Source: Phallusia fumigata (Eukaryota > Chordata > Ascidiacea > Phlebobranchia > Ascidiidae). From it: DNA of 38,600 bases. The DNA lies in contig QXVZ01023946.1 of the NCBI GenBank assembly GCA_008931825.1, positions 1-38,600 on the forward strand. The letters run 5' to 3'. The translations under genes and the position numbers were made by a program. Of this stretch, positions 38,566 to 38,600 are shown in pieces. The notes beneath the pieces were generated by a model. It did not search any database, was not told the origin of the DNA, and was given only the letters and a program-made list of their open reading frames with translations. Position 1 is the first letter of the stretch. The number at the start of each line of letters is the position of its first letter.

Positions 38566-38600
38566 TAGGCATGTTCTTGTTTGTTTTTTAAATTACAAGG

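Overview
The window is animal (metazoan) nuclear DNA: AT-rich, densely interrupted by introns, and filled with short non-autonomous transposons and tRNA-derived SINEs. Compact introns of about 70-900 bases and many small fold-back elements suggest an invertebrate such as an ascidian (Ciona-like). That placement is inference; nothing in the sequence proves the species.

Almost the whole window is one minus-strand gene, a very large and divergent dynein-heavy-chain-family protein. I could place 69 coding exons between 38399 and 92, about 10.4 kb of coding sequence or roughly 3,480 codons. It is open at both ends: the first residues lie above 38600, and AAA6 plus the C-terminal domain lie below position 1. 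Each exon was chosen by GT/AG borders, dynein-family similarity and a consistent reading phase. The phases chain through all 69 exons except at two places, and both places carry a single N in the assembly.

Reading from 38600 down to 1, the order is: N-terminal tail (38399-26433, with an acidic/Ser-rich insert at 37304-36432); linker (25806-20411); AAA1 (19807-about 16520); AAA2 (about 16517-14214, Walker A region missing); AAA3 (13927-11803); AAA4 (11401-9393); stalk arm CC1 (8916-6691); microtubule-binding tip (6140-4853) with a basic Ser-rich insert; stalk arm CC2 (4419-3425); AAA5 and its lid (3027-92).

The nucleotide-site pattern is not that of a normal motor. AAA1 keeps a GKTET Walker A, but Walker B has Asp in place of the catalytic Glu, and the usual motif after sensor I is gone. 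AAA3 keeps Walker A and B. AAA4 has lost both the Walker A Lys and the Walker B Asp. Both stalk arms carry acidic inserts. This fits DNHD1 (dynein heavy chain domain-containing protein 1) better than any standard axonemal or cytoplasmic dynein. The ortholog name is an inference from this degeneration, not from an alignment.

The introns hold at least two fold-back repeat families that share one core word, a hAT-like MITE family, a 411-bp hAT-type element with perfect 8-bp target duplications, a MITE with 24-bp terminal repeats, a MITE with 10-bp ends, several tRNA-derived SINEs, and a striking excess of the palindrome TGACGTCA. I found no plus-strand gene, no promoter, no poly(A) site and no intact functional tRNA gene.
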